A stretch of 29,710 nucleotides of DNA from Flavobacteriaceae bacterium UBA5544 (GTDB lineage: Bacteria > Bacteroidota > Bacteroidia > Flavobacteriales > Flavobacteriaceae): assembly GCA_002426755.1 (NCBI GenBank), contig DINI01000019.1, positions 405,820 to 435,529 of the forward strand, given 5' to 3'. Below the pieces are notes generated by a model. The model made no database searches, was not told the DNA's origin, and saw only the letters and a program-made list of their open reading frames with translations. Positions within the stretch are counted from its first letter, which is position 1, and each line of letters opens with the position of its first letter. The position numbers were made by a program, and so were the translations under genes. This document shows, in pieces, positions 15,133 through 23,059 of the stretch.

Positions 15133-17179
15133 AGTCAGATCCATGAGAGAATTGTCCCATAATAAAAATATCCAGTTTTTGGGCATCGTAGTTACATTTT
15201 TCGTGCTGTTCATTGGTGTTCGAAAAAATTACCTTCAGAACAATATGGAAATCTATAATGACGACGAGATCCATACGGTTTATTATGCCATTCAATCTAT
15301 GGAAACTGGAAGGGTTGAAAATTTCAGATCTCTTGAGGGCTCACGTTGGATGTATAGGCTCTTTTATCCTGGTGCATTAATCAAGATGTCGCAAAAGATG
15401 GGTGGAAACACAGCACTGACAGGGTGGTCAAGAACTGGACACAATTATATTTTGGATGAATACATCCACAAAGATGCAAGTCCATTTGCGGTGAGACATC
15501 GAATGGCAACCGACCCCAACCTTCGCGATTTCTTTTACTATATTAGGCTCCAAAGCCTGATTTTTGTCTTTCTGTCCCTGATTCCTTTGCTATACTATTG
15601 CTTTAAACATAAATATTATATAGCATTGGTCTTTTTGATTGTATTTCCTGTTTTTAATCACCAGTTATCGTATGAACAGAGCTTGGCTTATGTAGAGCCT
15701 TTGCTCTTGGGATTTATAAGCATTGTTTTGTCGCTTTTCTTATATCTGTTCGATAAGAGAAAAATATCTTATTTCATGATAAGTTTCATAGTCTTTGTTG
15801 GCGCATTCACCATTTCAGTGAAATTTTCTTCCTTATTTTTTGTAGTCATGCTTTTGGCAACGCCCTTTATTAACAAAGAGGATGAATTTTCGTTTGAACC
15901 TATCTTAAAGAAGATGCTGTTTATAGTAGGGGCGTTCGCTTTTTTTTTCGTCCTGATCAATTATTATGGGTTTTTTGGCGATTTCAATATGATGTTGCAC
16001 GATTTTGTCTCCAATTTCTGGAATTATTCAAACGGACAATCCATAAATGCTAGTAGTTCAGAAACAGCGGGCTTCATTAACAACTTTAAAAGAACCTTTT
16101 ACCAATGGAAAGATTTGATTGGATATGCTATTTACATCCTTCCGATACTATGGATTCTTGGTTTTAAATATGCTGACAGATCTGAACGTATAAAATATGG
16201 GATCATCTTTTTTGTTCTGACCGTATCAATTTTCAGTTTATTAGGACAAGTAGAGTTTTATGATCGTAATTTGGTGCCATTTTATATGCCGTTTTTATTC
16301 ATTTCAGGAGTGTCACTATCTATTATAATTAGAAAGTATAATGACAAGGTGAGATATAAAAATAAAAAAGTATTGGCTCCTATTGTATTGATAGTTTTTT
16401 TAATTGGTTATTCATTTGTATTCTTCAAATTTAAAGACACCATATTGCCAAGTTCACAAAAGCACCTTGTGCGCGCATTAAATGAAGTGCCGAATCTGGA
16501 AGCAAGAAAGATTGATTTTATCAATATGGACGAGTCTATTTTGGAGTCATACGCAAATGAGAAAAAAGACATTACTTCAGACATCTTTTATACTTCTGTG
16601 AATTACAAAGAAAAGCTATCCAAATTGGTTACAAACTTCGGATATAATGATGTGGTTATGGTCAACAGAGACAAGAATAATTATAACCAATACAGTAACT
16701 TTTTGTTGCCAAGATATTATGACACCAATATGCAATATGGGGATAATTTCATCTTTTACAATAAGAGTGTTTATGATGCCGAAGACGAAGGGAAAAATAT
16801 TTTGCAAAACCCCGTTGTTTTGATGGAAGGTCTCAATTTGCAAGAAATAAAGCTGAAAAGGATAGATTCAACAACTCATGAAATAACCATGGTTTTTGAT
16901 GATTTTGCAAATGAAGAATTGTTGAATGGTAAAATCTTTTATTTTCATGCCTATAGCTATCCCGATAATATAAATGGTCTTCCAGAAGAAAGAATTCAAT
17001 ATGGTTATGACAATTTGGATTTTAAAGAAATGAATGTGAATCACGCTTTTGGTAAGCCAATAATTACACGAAAGTTCAATCCAACGCTTGATAGGTATCA
17101 ATCATTTCGTTTTGGGTTAATGGATGTAAATAGTGGTGTTGTAATTAAAGAATTTGCAATAGAAGCTATTCAATTATAA
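15125..17179 (+). CDS. GT-C/GT39-like membrane glycosyltransferase with periplasmic beta domain
   Basis: Protein of 684 residues overlapping the fusion gene by 8 bases. After the first hydrophobic segment (about 17-33) comes NDDEIH with Asp46, Asp47 and Glu48, the position of the catalytic acidic residue(s) in ArnT/PMT-like GT-C enzymes, then a long loop rich in aromatic and basic residues and about 10 further membrane helices up to residue ~440. The last ~240 residues are soluble and end in an apparently all-beta domain (about 560-684, with FYFHAYSYPD, ITRKF and FRFGLMDVNSG). It should transfer a sugar from a polyprenyl phosphate in the periplasm. It ends the + operon; only 36 bases separate it from the convergent GT2 gene, with no convincing terminator. 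Confidence 0.8.
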   Translation: MNRVRSMRELSHNKNIQFLGIVVTFFVLFIGVRKNYLQNNMEIYNDDEIHTVYYAIQSMETGRVENFRSLEGSRWMYRLFYPGALIKMSQKMGGNTALTGWSRTGHNYILDEYIHKDASPFAVRHRMATDPNLRDFFYYIRLQSLIFVFLSLIPLLYYCFKHKYYIALVFLIVFPVFNHQLSYEQSLAYVEPLLLGFISIVLSLFLYLFDKRKISYFMISFIVFVGAFTISVKFSSLFFVVMLLATPFINKEDEFSFEPILKKMLFIVGAFAFFFVLINYYGFFGDFNMMLHDFVSNFWNYSNGQSINASSSETAGFINNFKRTFYQWKDLIGYAIYILPILWILGFKYADRSERIKYGIIFFVLTVSIFSLLGQVEFYDRNLVPFYMPFLFISGVSLSIIIRKYNDKVRYKNKKVLAPIVLIVFLIGYSFVFFKFKDTILPSSQKHLVRALNEVPNLEARKIDFINMDESILESYANEKKDITSDIFYTSVNYKEKLSKLVTNFGYNDVVMVNRDKNNYNQYSNFLLPRYYDTNMQYGDNFIFYNKSVYDAEDEGKNILQNPVVLMEGLNLQEIKLKRIDSTTHEITMVFDDFANEELLNGKIFYFHAYSYPDNINGLPEERIQYGYDNLDFKEMNVNHAFGKPIITRKFNPTLDRYQSFRFGLMDVNSGVVIKEFAIEAIQL

Positions 17180-17215
17180 CAAAGAGGAATTCATGCAAAA
17201 CAATACAATCGCATG

Positions 17216-17980
17216 CTATTTAGACAGGTATTTAAAATTCCACTTTGCAATAAATTTTAAAATACTCGCAATGTTCCACATATTGTATTTGCTAAAAATA
17301 TGCTTGGAGCTTTTCTCGTTGAGATTGTGGTAAACATAAGTGGAATTGACGGCAACAACTTTCATTTTTTTTTGTTTTGCTTCAAAACAAATGTCAATGT
17401 CCTCACAATAAAGTCGATAGCGTTCATCCAAAAGAGTTTGGCCCTCTTTCAATAACTTATTCGTAATCAGCATACAGGCTCCAAGACACCAGTCAATCTC
17501 TGGCCCACTCATTTGATGTTCGTTTTGAGACCTCAAAACCCCCAATCTCTTTTTAGCAACGGTAATAAAACCAGGAAATTTTTTCCAACTGACCTGATTT
17601 CGACCATCAGGATATTTCAAAAGCGGTGTTGCAATACCTATTGAGTTATCATTTTGCATGGTAGTGCTCAATACCTTTATAAAATCAACGTCAAAATAAG
17701 TGTCTGGATTTAATAGAAGGTAATATTTACTATCCAAGTTAAAATGCCTAATGAGATCGTTGTTGTTTTTTGAAAAACCCTCTAAAGAGGTTTTGATTAG
17801 CACATTTTTAGAAAACGAGCTGTTTTTTAGTTTGGATAGGGTGTCGTCGGTAGATACAGCATCACAAAAAAACACATTGGTATATCCAAACTTTTCGATG
17901 GAAGCTAATAGGTTATCAATATAATCTGAATGGTTATGGGTGACCACAAGAATTGAAATGTCTTTTTGGGGCTGTATCAT
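17216..17980 (-). CDS. GT2 family glycosyltransferase (rhamnosyltransferase-like)
   Basis: Soluble GT-A fold enzyme of 254 residues. Seen: DISILVVTHNHSDYIDNLL, the CDAVSTDDT acidic segment, and LLLNPDTYFD, which carries the metal-binding aspartate region. WCLGACMLITNKL and RLYCEDIDICFEAKQKK are typical of the WbbL/rhamnosyltransferase-type GT2 subgroup that add sugars to lipid-linked repeat units in the cytoplasm. Donor and acceptor cannot be read. It is the last gene of a five-gene minus-strand operon and its ATG overlaps the stop of the GT4 gene (ATGA). Confidence 0.88.
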   Translation of the reverse strand: MIQPQKDISILVVTHNHSDYIDNLLASIEKFGYTNVFFCDAVSTDDTLSKLKNSSFSKNVLIKTSLEGFSKNNNDLIRHFNLDSKYYLLLNPDTYFDVDFIKVLSTTMQNDNSIGIATPLLKYPDGRNQVSWKKFPGFITVAKKRLGVLRSQNEHQMSGPEIDWCLGACMLITNKLLKEGQTLLDERYRLYCEDIDICFEAKQKKMKVVAVNSTYVYHNLNEKSSKHIFSKYNMWNIASILKFIAKWNFKYLSK

Positions 17981-19038
17981 TTTAGGATTATTGTCACTAT
18001 GTGGGCAATGAATTTTTCAAAAGAATAATTTTTTAGGTAAAGTGCTCTGCATTTCATTTTTAAGTCTTTCAAGTCTTGAGACGATTGACCAAATTTAGAT
18101 GTAAGTTTATATAACTCTTCATAATCCTCTGTAACTTCAAAAGCGCATCCAGACTCAATAATGCTATTTGCTGCTTCTTGGGCGGTGGTTAATATAGGCA
18201 ACCCACTCATTAAAGCTTCAATATATACCAAAGGTGAAACTTCGTACCCTGAATCGCTCAACAAAAGTAGAAAATCATTGGTTGATAAAAAATCAAATTT
18301 GGATTGATCTTCCTTTATAGGGCCATAATAATTGATAAACGGATATTGCTCTTTTAATGCAACAAAAATGTTTTGGTGTTCTTTGGTTAATATTCCTCCA
18401 CAAATATTGATTTCATAATCACCTTCTTTATCATCTAAAAATTTGATTAAACCAACCAAACGATCTAATCCTTTTTCTTTTGATAAATTAGAAAAAAAAA
18501 GAAGTTTAGTTTTTTTATGTGTTTTTAAGTTGGCAACAAGTTCGCTGCCATTATAATAATCGGGTAAGGCATTCGGCACCAAAAAGGTCCTTTTATGACA
18601 ATTTCTGATTTTAGTATATTGAGATTGGTTGATTGCAATAATATTCACTTTTTTGAGAATGAACCTTGTGAACACATTGCATCTTTCCTCCAAACCATTT
18701 GCATGAACATGAGTGGTAACGTTGCAATTTTTTAATTTACATAAACAAAGCATTATCAAATCTCTGTAAAAAGCAAAACCTTTTGGTGTTAGGTTTAAAT
18801 ACACAACATCCCCTTTCTTCAACTTGGATAAACTGCTTAATAGAGTAAATGTTTGTAGAATTTTATTTAGACTTAAACTTCCAAAGTTATCAAAGCCTTT
18901 TGCTTGAGCGGTATCAATGGTAATAAGATTAAATACATCTTGCTTCTTAAAGGCGTCATGGATATAGGTAGAAATGACCTTTACGCCATTATTAGGCCCA
19001 CTTAAAGGAAAACAAAAGTATAGGTTTTGTTTATTCAT
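17977..19038 (-). CDS. GT4 family glycosyltransferase
   Basis: Cytoplasmic GT-B fold enzyme of 353 residues. The N-terminus (FCFPLSGPNNGVKVIS) has the glycine-rich acceptor-side loop in an atypical form. The C-terminal half shows LLFFSNLSKEKGLDRLVGLI and the donor-binding stretch SGYEVSPLVYIEALMSGLP, the E-x7-E motif of the family. It would add one sugar to the growing lipid-linked oligosaccharide; specificity is unknown. It starts 6 bases after the stop of the polymerase/ligase gene and overlaps the GT2 start by ATGA, so it is co-translated with both. Confidence 0.88.
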   Translation of the reverse strand: MNKQNLYFCFPLSGPNNGVKVISTYIHDAFKKQDVFNLITIDTAQAKGFDNFGSLSLNKILQTFTLLSSLSKLKKGDVVYLNLTPKGFAFYRDLIMLCLCKLKNCNVTTHVHANGLEERCNVFTRFILKKVNIIAINQSQYTKIRNCHKRTFLVPNALPDYYNGSELVANLKTHKKTKLLFFSNLSKEKGLDRLVGLIKFLDDKEGDYEINICGGILTKEHQNIFVALKEQYPFINYYGPIKEDQSKFDFLSTNDFLLLLSDSGYEVSPLVYIEALMSGLPILTTAQEAANSIIESGCAFEVTEDYEELYKLTSKFGQSSQDLKDLKMKCRALYLKNYSFEKFIAHIVTIILK

Positions 19039-19044
19039 TCTATT

Positions 19045-20316
19045 TCACCCTTGGTTTAATGATGTTTTTTTATTGATTGAACCACAGGAATGTAGGAAAG
19101 AAATGAAAAATGAAAAAAAGACAATTCCTTTATTTAATTCGAGGATAGTTTCAGTTATGGCAACACCAGCAATTATCATTATAAAATAAATTCCAGCCAA
19201 ATTTTTTATTTTGTAAAAATACACGAATTCAGCAAATAAAATAACCGGAAACAAAAATCCCAGAATAAGACCAAATTTTAAAAAATCTTCTAAATATTGA
19301 TTGTGAGGATTAAAAACCTTTGCTTCTTTTCGCATCATGTAGAGCAATTGCCCAACATTTTCCTTTTCGTATAATGAGTTCAACCGTAATTGAACTTCTT
19401 TGGAAGATCCATACCCTACCAAGGGACGCTCTTTGGTGAGTGACAGACAGCTTTCCCATATTAGCACACGAATGCCTCTTCCTCCCCAGACTTCTTCGAC
19501 AGTAAACTTGTTTTTATAATTAATGGCTTCTTTAAATCGCTCTTTTAAAGGAGCTATATTTAAGATCAAGATCATTGCTATCATTATGGCGGCTGATGAA
19601 TAAAATAACGCATCAATCCACTTCATCTTTTTGCTTTTTAGTTTCAACGAAATTTGAAACACAAAAATTAAGACCAATAATATCCACACCATTCGTACGG
19701 ATAACAAAAAAATATAAAACAAAATTCCAAGGGTAAGGAATGCCACGGTTCTCTTTAGCAGTTTGTTTTGGATACTACTGTAATAAAGAAGTGGATAAAC
19801 CAGGGAAAAGAGTAAATACAAGCTTAAGTATGTGGCATGAAAACCAATGTTTTGTGATAAATCATGATGGGTGATGTTTTTGAAATCACCCGCAGAAAGC
19901 AGGTGGAATAGTCCAATTAAAAAAGCAATGGTCGCACTAGTGAACCCAGAAAAAAAGAATAATGCAAGAAATTTTTTATAATCATTTTTGGTAATATTTA
20001 AAGCAAATACAGCAAGTGGAAATATCAGAAAAGAAAGCTTTTTTTCCAAATCATTCATGACCCCTTTGGTGTTTATCTCATATAAAAAACCTAAAAAAAC
20101 TATAAAATACAATAGGGAGAGCCAAATAAAATTCTGCTTACGCATAAGGGAAGCGATATCTATTTTTTTGTAATGCAGCAATACATTTATGACCAATAGA
20201 ATGGTAATAACATTGGTAACTATCATGGGCAAATAGAATGCTATCGCAAAAAGATACAACAGCATTTTTCCAAGATTGAGCCCGTTAATATTGTTTTTTA
20301 ATTTATGATAGTTCAT
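19045..20316 (-). CDS. O-antigen ligase/polymerase family membrane protein (WaaL/Wzy_C type)
   Basis: Multi-pass membrane protein of 423 residues with about 10-12 helices. The large periplasmic loop carries GGRGIRVLIWESCLSL, then RPLVGYGSSKE and PHNQYLEDFLKFGLILG, the arginine- and histidine-containing signature of O-antigen ligase (WaaL) and Wzy_C proteins. It either polymerises repeat units or transfers the finished glycan from undecaprenyl diphosphate to an acceptor. ATG 20316 is preferred; an upstream in-frame ATG at 20367 would add 17 residues and overlap the previous gene by 65 bases instead of 14. It is the third membrane protein of this kind in a row. Confidence 0.82.
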   Translation of the reverse strand: MNYHKLKNNINGLNLGKMLLYLFAIAFYLPMIVTNVITILLVINVLLHYKKIDIASLMRKQNFIWLSLLYFIVFLGFLYEINTKGVMNDLEKKLSFLIFPLAVFALNITKNDYKKFLALFFFSGFTSATIAFLIGLFHLLSAGDFKNITHHDLSQNIGFHATYLSLYLLFSLVYPLLYYSSIQNKLLKRTVAFLTLGILFYIFLLSVRMVWILLVLIFVFQISLKLKSKKMKWIDALFYSSAAIMIAMILILNIAPLKERFKEAINYKNKFTVEEVWGGRGIRVLIWESCLSLTKERPLVGYGSSKEVQLRLNSLYEKENVGQLLYMMRKEAKVFNPHNQYLEDFLKFGLILGFLFPVILFAEFVYFYKIKNLAGIYFIMIIAGVAITETILELNKGIVFFSFFISFLHSCGSINKKTSLNQG

Positions 20317-21589
20317 GTTTTTCCGCCATATCGTTAAGTTCTTTGTTAGAATGTATTTTAACATCAAGCATCAAAAACAATTCAAAAATAATAATCACAG
20401 AAAAATATTCGAACCAGTAATCCAATAAAAAATACCCTAATAGAGCAAACAGCATAAACTTTGAATAGGTTAGTATTTTCCATTTTTTGAATATAAACCC
20501 GATATATAGAGTCAAAAACAAGAACAACCCAACAAATCCATACTCACCTAACAATTGGTTGTAAAACGAAAACGGTTGATTGGCGGTATTGTTACGATCA
20601 TCCCATTTGTTTTTAAAATCATGGTTCCAAATGCCCAGATGGTTTTCCTCAAATTCTGGCGAAGCATAGACAAATTTTTGAGGAAACCAGGTTACATATT
20701 CCCCAGAACAAATAAATGCGACCCTAGACGAAAAATTGCCGCCTCCGGCACCCAGAAGAAAATTCTTGGTAGAGCTTAAATTGTAGTCCAAAGTCTCTCC
20801 AAACGAATGAAATTTATATGGAACATGCTTCCCATTGTCCAAAGTTCTGTTGATGTATCCCATCGCATATTTTACATTGGAAGGAGAAACAAGAGCAAAA
20901 ACGACAACACCTAACAATGACAATGTGACAAAGTATATTTTAAATCGCATTTTTATCTTTGAAAATAAGAGAACACAAACCAAAAAACTTGACAAAAACA
21001 AAACAGTTCCACTCATATAGGTTGCCATAAGAAGCCCGGTCAATGCAATGACGGCGTTTGTCCATTTTTTTGTGAACATATAAAAAAGGAGGAAAAAGGA
21101 CATTATAATCATGCTTACAGAAGAGTTGCCGAAGATGGACATCATAAAATCTCCAGCTGCCGCCGAAACGCTATAAGGATTTATGTTTTTATACTCTATG
21201 GACAGTATGACATATTGTAAGAAAATAAAAACCACACAAATTACAAAATAGATGTACATCGTTTTTTTTATAATGTCCAAGCTTTTCGTTCGGATAAAAT
21301 AATTGACTTGCGCGATGATAATGAAAGAGATGGTCCAAAAAATAAAAACCATCAAGAAGTTTATCAAGTAGCTAAACCCAACCGCAAAAAGATTATATAG
21401 TCCATAAAGAATATGGAATAAAACAATCATTATATAAAATTTTGAGAGGCCACTGATTTTTAAAATCGGCATTGGCCTCATAAGCATGATTATAATGATT
21501 CCTACTAATTTCAGCTGTATGTTGCCTTGAGTAACAAGCAACAAAAACACCAAAAAATTAAGATCAATCTCCTTAAGTTTTAAACTCAT
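20303..21589 (-). CDS. Wzy-like O-antigen polymerase candidate
   Basis: Multi-pass membrane protein of 428 residues, roughly 10-12 helices, with one long polar loop late in the sequence (about 245-350). This loop contains FLLGAGGGNFSSRVAF and is followed by QLLGEYGFVGLFLFL, the pattern seen in many Wzy polymerases: a glycine-rich loop segment, then a helix starting with an E-x-G-x-x-G motif. Primary sequences of Wzy proteins diverge strongly, so the call rests on topology and position. Its stop overlaps the next gene by 14 bases, and it starts 5 bases after the preceding gene ends. Confidence 0.72.
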   Translation of the reverse strand: MSLKLKEIDLNFLVFLLLVTQGNIQLKLVGIIIIMLMRPMPILKISGLSKFYIMIVLFHILYGLYNLFAVGFSYLINFLMVFIFWTISFIIIAQVNYFIRTKSLDIIKKTMYIYFVICVVFIFLQYVILSIEYKNINPYSVSAAAGDFMMSIFGNSSVSMIIMSFFLLFYMFTKKWTNAVIALTGLLMATYMSGTVLFLSSFLVCVLLFSKIKMRFKIYFVTLSLLGVVVFALVSPSNVKYAMGYINRTLDNGKHVPYKFHSFGETLDYNLSSTKNFLLGAGGGNFSSRVAFICSGEYVTWFPQKFVYASPEFEENHLGIWNHDFKNKWDDRNNTANQPFSFYNQLLGEYGFVGLFLFLTLYIGFIFKKWKILTYSKFMLFALLGYFLLDYWFEYFSVIIIFELFLMLDVKIHSNKELNDMAEKHELS

Positions 21590-21594
21590 TGATA

Positions 21595-22815
21595 CTATTT
21601 TATAATTTTTTGTTCATAGTAAAAATAAGAACTGAACAAAATTAGGGGTATTGCAAAATCAGCACTAAAAATTACACCACTACTAAAAAAGGCCAAAATT
21701 ACAATAAGAACCAATAAAAACATGACTATCGTGTTTTTAATTTTATAATTGAAGATATACTTTTTAAACAAATATAGATATGTAAGAGGACCAAAAACAC
21801 CAAAAAACAAATATGCATCTATAATGTCCATTTCTGGTCTCACCAAATGAAAAAAACCACCTCCAAAAAAATAGCTTAAAAATGACCAATGGACTTCTAT
21901 AAACCTCAATTTATACTCCACCAACAAGTCACTTCTAAAAGAGGTAATGGCAGAAACTAACCCTTGATCATGATAGATGGTTTGGAAAACACTAAACCTA
22001 GAGCTTAAACCATTTATAATAGAGTCCCTAAAAATATAAATGCCAGTAAGGGTCAAGAAACCTGCTATAAAAAAACTTAATCTCTTATACAGTTTGACAT
22101 CATAAACATGAAAAACAAACAACAGTGGCAAACAGAAATACAATCTTTTTGTCCCTACCAATAGCGCAATTAATATTGACAAAACAAGATAGAGAAAATA
22201 TTTAGCGTTCAATTTTACTCTCCAATTATAATAATAATAGATAATCATAAAAATGAACAAATAACTCACATAAGTGCTTCGTTCCAAAAGCCCCTTATAG
22301 CCAAAACGTGGCGATTTATAATAATAAGTATTGAACCATTTTATCTCAAAGCAGAACCCAATCACTATAAATATGGCATTGAGCCAAAATAGAAATTGTA
22401 CCAATTGTAAAGCTTTTAAAGTGGTGATTTTGTTAATTGAAAAAAAAGGGACCAATAGAATAGGCAAAAAACAAGCGCTTAAGTAGTAGATCAAATTTGA
22501 TTTAATGTTTTCAATAAAATCAATGTTTTTCAAAAACAAATTACTCAAAAGAAAACAGGAGGTTAGTATTGCTAGTGATAAAAACAAATTGACAACATAG
22601 TTCTTTCTATATATCCTATAGACTACTATATATATTAAAATTGAACAAATACCAATAATTTTTGAGACCCCCGTAAATCTCCAAAACCCCCAATCAAAAC
22701 ATCGCGACAATGTGTTTGCAACATCGCCCATGAAAAACAATAGTATATTAAAACAAAGCAACAAACAAAGTGAGTCCTGATAAGTCTTCTCTTCATTTTG
22801 GTTTTTTGAAATCAA
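21595..22815 (-). CDS. Wzy-like polysaccharide polymerase candidate
   Basis: Multi-pass membrane protein of 406 residues, about 10-12 helices. Late loop features are TKRLYF, SFRSDLLVEY and FFGGGFFHLVRPEMDIID followed by FFGVFG, similar in layout to EpsG/Wzy-type polymerases. It is the first gene of the minus-strand operon. The only upstream start in frame is TTG at 22815; the first ATG would be residue 29 and would remove most of the first helix, so TTG is preferred with moderate confidence. A good -7 box lies about 125 bases upstream on the same strand. It is very low in GC, as is common for glycan polymerase genes. Confidence 0.7.
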   Translation of the reverse strand: MISKNQNEEKTYQDSLCLLLCFNILLFFMGDVANTLSRCFDWGFWRFTGVSKIIGICSILIYIVVYRIYRKNYVVNLFLSLAILTSCFLLSNLFLKNIDFIENIKSNLIYYLSACFLPILLVPFFSINKITTLKALQLVQFLFWLNAIFIVIGFCFEIKWFNTYYYKSPRFGYKGLLERSTYVSYLFIFMIIYYYYNWRVKLNAKYFLYLVLSILIALLVGTKRLYFCLPLLFVFHVYDVKLYKRLSFFIAGFLTLTGIYIFRDSIINGLSSRFSVFQTIYHDQGLVSAITSFRSDLLVEYKLRFIEVHWSFLSYFFGGGFFHLVRPEMDIIDAYLFFGVFGPLTYLYLFKKYIFNYKIKNTIVMFLLVLIVILAFFSSGVIFSADFAIPLILFSSYFYYEQKIIK

Positions 22816-22940
22816 ATTTTTTAAATATAAAAGTTATTTTTAATCTATGTTTGTGTTTTCAAATGGCTAAAAACAAGTTCGATAGCATAAACTATTAGTA
22901 CAATTTAAATGAATTTTATGATAAAACGTTTGCAACAGAA

Positions 22941-22948
22941 CAAAATTA
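22941..22948 (-). promoter_or_regulatory. Candidate -7 box for the minus-strand operon
   Basis: Read on the minus strand this is TAATTTTG, an exact match to the Bacteroidota -7 consensus TAnnTTTG. A TTTG at 22976-22973 could be the -33 element, with a 24-base spacer, slightly longer than usual. Transcription would start near 22934, leaving about 120 bases of leader before the TTG start at 22815. The rest of the 22816-23059 gap shows no other clear structure. Confidence 0.5.
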
Positions 22949-23033
22949 TCTCGTATGTGCTATAGACTCAGCCAAAACTAATTAAAACCTATGATTTATT
23001 TGAGTTTAAAGTCCCTTTTTCAACTTACTTCCC

Positions 23034-23041
23034 TATTTTTG
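23034..23041 (+). promoter_or_regulatory. Candidate -7 box for ugd-uxs-wcaJ
   Basis: TATTTTTG matches the TAnnTTTG -7 consensus exactly and lies 18 bases before the ugd ATG, giving a short leader of about a dozen bases that ends in an A-rich run. No good -33 TTG is found at the expected distance. A second exact -7 match, TATGTTTG at 22846-22853 on the same strand, lies much further upstream and also lacks a -33 partner. Confidence 0.5.
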
Positions 23042-23059
23042 TAGCCTAAAAAAAAAGAA

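Noticed and set aside
17193..17215. CATGC / GCATG repeat in the convergent gap before 17216
   Set aside because: Five pairs with a 13-base loop and no T-run on either side; not enough for a bidirectional terminator.
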